From the NCBI GenBank assembly GCA_003952965.2, contig CM025853.1, positions 24,003,436 to 24,067,435 of the forward strand: a stretch of DNA of 64,000 nt. The letters are read 5' to 3'. Position numbers and translations under genes: made by a program. This document shows, piece by piece, positions 58,501-64,000 of the stretch; the first letter of the stretch is position 1, and each line of letters opens with the position of its first letter. Source of the DNA: Morella rubra (lineage: Eukaryota; Streptophyta; Magnoliopsida; Fagales; Myricaceae). The notes beneath the pieces were generated by a model. It ran no database searches, was not told the DNA's origin, and saw nothing but the letters and a program-made list of their open reading frames with translations.

Positions 58501-61500
58501 TCTGAAACAACACCATTAAGACCGTAGAATCACAACAACAAAACCGAAGTCAAATCCTTACACCATGGGAGAACATCACAGAACCAGCCACCTTAAGTGC
58601 CATTGACACCAACCAACTTCTTTACATTGACATAAACCATGGAAATCATTTTACACAGCAATGAGAGTACCTCTAGACAAGCAGCCATTCAGACACCCAT
58701 GATGACAGCATCCACATCCCAGTGTCATGGAGAATGTGGCGCCACTAACACCACTGTGAAGGGACAAAATCGGCCAATGTAGAGAACACATATGAAAAAG
58801 AAAGTTGGAGAAAGAAATTTTTTTTGAAAGAAACATGTGGCTTGAAGAAGAAAATTGCTAAATCCTAGTTGCCTGAGTGCATGATAAGAATATAGTTTGG
58901 CACTAAATAACGATAGGAGAAAAGAATGTTTCTTTCCGTTCAGAAGCATCAATAAAATTGACTCATTTCTTATGACAATAAGATTTTTCTCTAACTATTG
59001 ATATCCTCATGTATCCTTTCCTTTACATATTCCAGGCAAAAATTACAGTTTCTAGTTGTGTGCCATAACTTGTTCTTTAGAGTTTTGGTTGGTTAGGTTC
59101 TCTTTGTTCCTAATGGCTCTACTGCACATGGTTGATTATTTTTTAACTTTTTATTTCTCTAGTGTTGCACTTGCTGTGGACAGTCCTGAAATGTTCAATA
59201 AAATTGCTGAGAAATTCTGTTCGAAGGCTGCAATGAAGTTTGTTATTCTACTCTGGGGGGAGAAGTCATCCCTAGCTTGTGATGGATTAGAGCGGATGCC
59301 TGTTTTTAATTACAAGGAAATTGTAGATCTTGGACGAGAGAGTCGCAGGTCTTTGTTTGATTCTCATGATGCCAGTAAGTCAAGAAACTGCATTTAAACA
59401 CAGTTGACCCATTGTTTTACTTGAGGGCACTTCTTACTGTCATTACACCAACTTTTTTGTTCCAAAGTTCATAAGAAAACCTTCACTTCTGATATGCCTT
59501 TGCCGCATGGTTTCCCATAGCATGACCTGAGCCAGATAATCTTAGCATGCAGCCAACAAAATAGTTCACGTTTAAGTAACTAAAGTTGCATGACTTTGTT
59601 GCCATATGTAGGGAAAAAGTTTTCCAAGAATGTAGAAGAAAAGACGATTAGGTAAGAGGAAAAAGATTTAACAAAAAACTAGATAGAGATCACAATTAAA
59701 GAGTAGCTCTCTTAATTGACTAGGACTTTGGAATTGGTGCTTATAATATATTTTTCAGATAAATGTTTGGGTAGATTGCTAGTGCAATTAGACTTGGTTG
59801 TGCTTAGGGCTTAGAGACCTCTATTCATGTTTTGAGCGTTGTTGTGCATCCTTTTTATTTTGCTCATAAATCTTACTATCCAAATGGAAAAAAAAAAGGA
59901 AAAAAAAAGGTTCCAAGTGAATTATGTCATGTAGGGTGGGGAGTACTGAACAAAGGCAATGGGCTAAACACTAATGCTGTTTGGTGCAGCTACAACTTAT
60001 GAAAAAAGGTTTTACACCTTTCAAGTTAGAAACATAGAAATGTGTCTTTGTTATCAGATCAAAATAGGGAAACCTCAAGTTTGCCTCATCTTAATGCTAA
60101 TTCTTTTTGGATTTCATTTTGTTGAGATTATGTCATGTTAGGACAAGAAGTATTTCCGTGATGTTAGCTGGGATTTTTGATCTCATGTATAGTCTTGTAG
60201 AATTTGCATTATGTGCAATGATTAAAGCTGGAATGTCTGGCCTTTGAAAGCCTAAGCAGGACTGTGGCTGCAGCTTAAAAAGTGTCCTGCGTCTCTGCAG
60301 ATAAATATAAGAGTGAACAAGTGGGCCCCCCCATTCAGGGTGTCAATAATGTGTTGCTTAGATAGGAAACATGGTGAACTTTCCATTGATACACCATGCT
60401 GGTGTTTTAAAAAATTCCTGTGCTTTCCTTTGGAACATAAGTACCAGTCTTTCAGTTTCATACAAAATTACTGTGGATTTTGCAGCTTCTGAAATAGCTA
60501 TTCTGTTTGCAGGACAGCACTTTCAATATGAAGCCATCAGCCCTGAGGACGTAGCTACCCTTGTATACACAAGTGGAACCACGGGCAATCCGAAAGGTGT
60601 TATGCTTACGCACCAGAATCTGCTGCACCAGGTATGGGTCCCTAACTTTGGTTCCTGTTCTGGCAGTATGACTCTAATTACTGAATTATTATTACTGGTG
60701 TTACTGATATTTTTCGTTTTTTTTCCCTTAAGCTACTGAGTTATTGATATAAATTGTAAATGTGGTGGACTTAGCTGTTTAATATCACTAAGCATGCTGT
60801 CATTGTCATCATGATCTCTTAATCTTTATTCTAATTCAAGCTGTTGTGGTGGCTATTAGGATAGCTCAAGCCTTCAAGGCCAGTTGCTTGGATCCTGATT
60901 TAGTAGATTTTTGGGTGCCCATGCAAATATGCATGAGGACTATAGGGAGGATTATGAATGAACGCTCTTGAAGGGGACGTGAACCTCCACGCTCTTGAAC
61001 TTTCTAAAACATTTGGTGGATTCATCTTTAAAGCTTCCTGGAATTTGAAAATATTGTATTAGATGCATTGGCTGTTTTGCTCAGAAGAAAAGATGCATTG
61101 CCTGTTTTCTTATTTGTGGTGGATATTGGCAAGCTATAACATTGCGATTGGTTTCTTTGCAGCTCTTTTTGTATGCAGTGTTTTAACCTTCCTCATTTTC
61201 ACGTTAACCCCTGAAGGCAATATTTGATTTGGTAATTAGCTTGTTTTTGTGACCATCTCTTGTCAATTATTTTCCAGATAAAAAGCTTTTGGGACATTTT
61301 ACCTGCTGAAGTTGGCGATAGGTTCTTAAGCATGCTTCCAACTTGGCATGCTTATGAACGAGCTTGTGAGTACTTCATCTTCACTGGTGGAGTTGAGCAA
61401 GTATACACAACTATAAGAAACTTGAAGGTATTCTTCTTCTCGGTTATTTAAGCCTTAGTACTTTTTCTGTTTTGGAAGAAATTTGAAGAACTGATATTCA

Positions 61501-64000
61501 GTAATCCTTAGAAAACATTTTAAATAAGTCCTGGGTTTTGATTCAAAATAAAATTAGTCCGTAAGATAAGTCTTTGAAGTTTAGACCTTAAAACATGAAT
61601 TCCTTCGTCAGGGTTCCATTCAGAGGCTAGCCATGTGTTTTACACGCAGGCTTGATTTGACACTTGACATGCCAGGTGCCAAAAAGTAAGAAATTATAAA
61701 ATAAACATTAAATAAAAAAAGAAGAAAATTTTAAAAACAAAAAGGAAAAGAAAGATCTAAGACATAACAAAGCAGTGAGTTGGGGAGGGTTTTCCCAATC
61801 CAATAGGTTTCCCTCCTTTTGTCTTCAAGTTTTGATTTTTTTTTCTTAGATTTTTCTTTTGGTTATTATTTTTACCTTTTTTAAATGTTTTATTATTATT
61901 ATTTTATTGTTTTTGACATGTGGTATGTGAAATGTCGATCATGGCTTGTGTGACAAACACATGGCACGCTATGTCAGAATTCTGTCAGGGTTGCTTTTGG
62001 ATGCAACCCAAATGGAGGGACTTATTTGTTGAAGTTCTAACACAGACTAGTTTTATGATTTTGATCACTCAGGAACTTATTTCAAAATTTCCCTAATTTT
62101 TACCATACACGTTTCTTTTCCAAGATATTTATTTATTTGGGTTTGGATAGGATGATTTGCAGCGTTATCAACCACAGTACATGATTTCGGTTCCATTAGT
62201 GTATGAGACGCTATACAGGTACGTCCTTTGCTTGGGTGTAATTTTGATTCTGTTGCACTGCTAGAATATCTTTTTTATTCATCAAGTTCAAGGACATATA
62301 TTAGAATCTTCTTGCGAATGTAATGAGTGGCTGATGGCAAATACTAGCCCTTCATGATTCTATTCAGAAGACAGCCTGTTTGAACCTTCTTATTCTTGTG
62401 ATAATACTTTCTCTTCCCTTTCGGTGAGGGGCTTGATAAAGTCTAACTAACTCTCAAGGGGCTTGGAGACTACTGAGAGACGATGAAGTGGTCCCTTAAA
62501 TCCATAACACATTGGCCCTATGGAGGTGCCTGTAATCTGTGATCTTTACAAGCATTTTATATATGATTTATCCCTCTACATATTATATATCAGGTGAGGA
62601 AAAGCTTGTTCATTTTCCTCTTAGGTGATGATCTTTAGAGAGTTCTGCAGCTCATTGTTGTTCTCTCTCGCATTCTATTCTTTCTTATCATCAATTCATT
62701 ACATAGAATGAGCTAATTAACAAAAACCTTTGATTTTAAGTTATATGGTTCTCACTTTTCCGCTACTTTTTTTTTCTTTCCCTTCATGCTCTCTACCAAA
62801 CCCGAGAAAGCTTTGAAACCATACAGAATAAGATCTGGCAGAATCAATGACATTGATGTCAATGGTGTATCGTATGCATGTCTGTAGATATTGCACAGGT
62901 GTTGGGCCCGCTGAGTTAGTTGAACTTCTCCTTTCTTACCAGGTCTCCTAGTAAATCACTTTCAGCCTCTTCTACTGGTTTGGAGCTGAACTTGGGACTT
63001 GTAGGATGCTATCTGTGGGAACTTGGGTTTATGCTCATATATTGGATGGTGGTGATTGTTAGTCGATGTTCTGATGTGAAAACTAGAATATGTTTCTTGC
63101 GTCAAGCTAATCGAGGTTTATGTTGTGCCTTTTGTGTCCATGATTACTTTATGGGGTTGTTGTCACTTGAGTTCTGCAGGCATGCTACCAGAACTTAGAT
63201 TTTGGCTTAAAATGATGTGATAATTTTGGGATGGCAAATTGGTGCAGTAAATTGATGTTTGAAACACACTTGACACTTGGTATCAAGCTAAAACACACAC
63301 ACACCCCAGCCACATGTCCATGTGGTGATGATCCTTAGCCATTTTTTCCTTAAACTGCAGAATAGAATAAATAGTCAAAGAAGGTGAACACCAAAGGGTT
63401 TGAACAAAACACCAAAATGACCAAGAGAATCTATTGTCTAAAAGCGTAAGTGGACAAGAAACTAACTAAATCATACATATTAAACTAACACATACTAACC
63501 AAACACCAATGGGATCTTGATTACTCAATTTTGCAGTTCCCAATTTCATATTTACTTTTCTTTTGACTGATGCAACGATGAATCCCTTGCTTGGCTTTCT
63601 TGTAGTATCTAGTGTTTTCTTGTGGGAAGTATCTGCTCTTGAGCATTCCTTCTAATTATTTGTTCCTTTTGCAGTGGGATTGAGAAGCAATTTTCTAGTA
63701 GCTCCCTTCTGCGGAAGCTTATGGCTCTGGCATTTTTAAGGGTCAGCTTGACATACATGGAATTGAAGAGGATTTATGAGGTTTGATCATTTTGTAACAT
63801 GCTTATGCTGGCAGTTGTCTCACAGTCTGAATGTTTGGAAGTTTCACTGAATCTTTTGATACTATTTATCATTGTAGGGGTTAATACAAATCGTTGAGCA
63901 ATATATGCTGGTCTTCTGACCAATAACCATCGCCTTTTTATAGGTTTATGCCTCCTATTTTGAAACAAAGACTGTAGGAACTAAATCATTAGTAGTGGAA
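55511..64000 (+). CDS. Long-chain-fatty-acid-ACP ligase, AAE15/AAE16-like, chloroplast (3' truncated by window)
   Basis: Nine exons are visible: 55511-55738, 56414-56605, 57686-57800, 58160-58247, 59163-59374, 60513-60631, 61278-61427, 62151-62218 and 63675-63780; later exons lie off the window. All junctions are GT-AG and phases join in frame. Exon 1 is a Ser-rich plastid transit peptide. The family (AMP-binding superfamily) activates free fatty acids to acyl-ACP at the plastid. Markers are [20 protein letters not shown] (exon 2), [15 protein letters not shown] (exon 3), [12 protein letters not shown] (exon 4) and the ATP loop [16 protein letters not shown] (exon 6). Others are [14 protein letters not shown] (exon 7) and [11 protein letters not shown] (exons 8-9). 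The exon 2 acceptor (aag before 56414) is the least certain. Exon 6 has a second in-frame acceptor at 60485/60486 that would add nine codons. A Mutator-type MITE sits in the seventh intron. The distal AMP-binding and C-terminal lid regions cannot be checked. Confidence 0.9.
61511..62093. mobile_element. Mutator-type MITE in intron 7 of the acyl-ACP ligase gene
   Basis: The arms (about 61511-61700 and 61905-62093) pair as diverged reverse complements. For example, aataagtcctgggttttgat pairs with gatcactcaggaacttatt, and ccatgtgttttacac with gtgacaaacacatgg. The flanks are a 9-bp duplication with two mismatches, taatcctta (61502-61510) and taattttta (62094-62102). The right end reads aaaatttccc, the same terminal letters as the 12331-13091 element (gggaaattt), so the two may be relatives. 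It lies well clear of the splice sites. Confidence 0.78.

Overview
The window is nuclear DNA of a flowering plant, almost certainly a eudicot. It has spliced genes with GT-AG introns, plant-only families (a UGT with a PSPG box, a TMK-type receptor kinase, a GH17/X8 beta-1,3-glucanase, a plastid AAE15/16-type acyl-ACP ligase), AT-rich spacers and many plant-type transposons. I cannot name the species. All recognisable host genes read left to right.

Layout: 1-1173 is the 3' part of a UGT75-like glycosyltransferase. 2.6-13.1 kb is repeat territory: two hairpin MITEs, a small shard of a TMK kinase gene, a near full-length but dead L1-type LINE (4973-11068, 10-bp target duplication) and a 761-bp giant hairpin MITE. 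13.9-21.8 kb is a retroelement complex: a Ty3/gypsy-like element carrying only gag-protease between its LTRs, an 846-bp direct duplication that crosses an LTR/LTR junction, and a roughly 67-bp tandem array. 22.6-27.2 kb is a TMK pseudogene split by a Mutator-like element. 28.3-36.5 kb holds a likely solo LTR with a non-autonomous hAT inside it, a minisatellite between direct repeats, and a complete but decayed Ac-like hAT transposon with an 8-bp target duplication. 38.8-42.7 kb is the intact TMK gene, 48.5-50.0 kb the glucanase, and 55.5 kb to the right edge the first nine exons of the acyl-ACP ligase, with a MITE in one intron.

The host genes do not form a pathway. The unifying story is local: a TMK receptor kinase gene was duplicated, one copy stayed intact, and the other copy plus a shard decayed under transposon insertion, internal duplication and point mutation. 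At least two non-autonomous DNA transposons appear to carry captured host exon pieces (about 24.17-24.38 kb and 29.43-29.60 kb). I see no CRISPR array, rRNA or convincing tRNA, and no wholly new system. The most distinctive items are the gag-protease-only LTR element, the LTR-junction duplication with its array, the hairpin MITE with a GC-rich palindromic core, and the two transposon-borne exon fragments.
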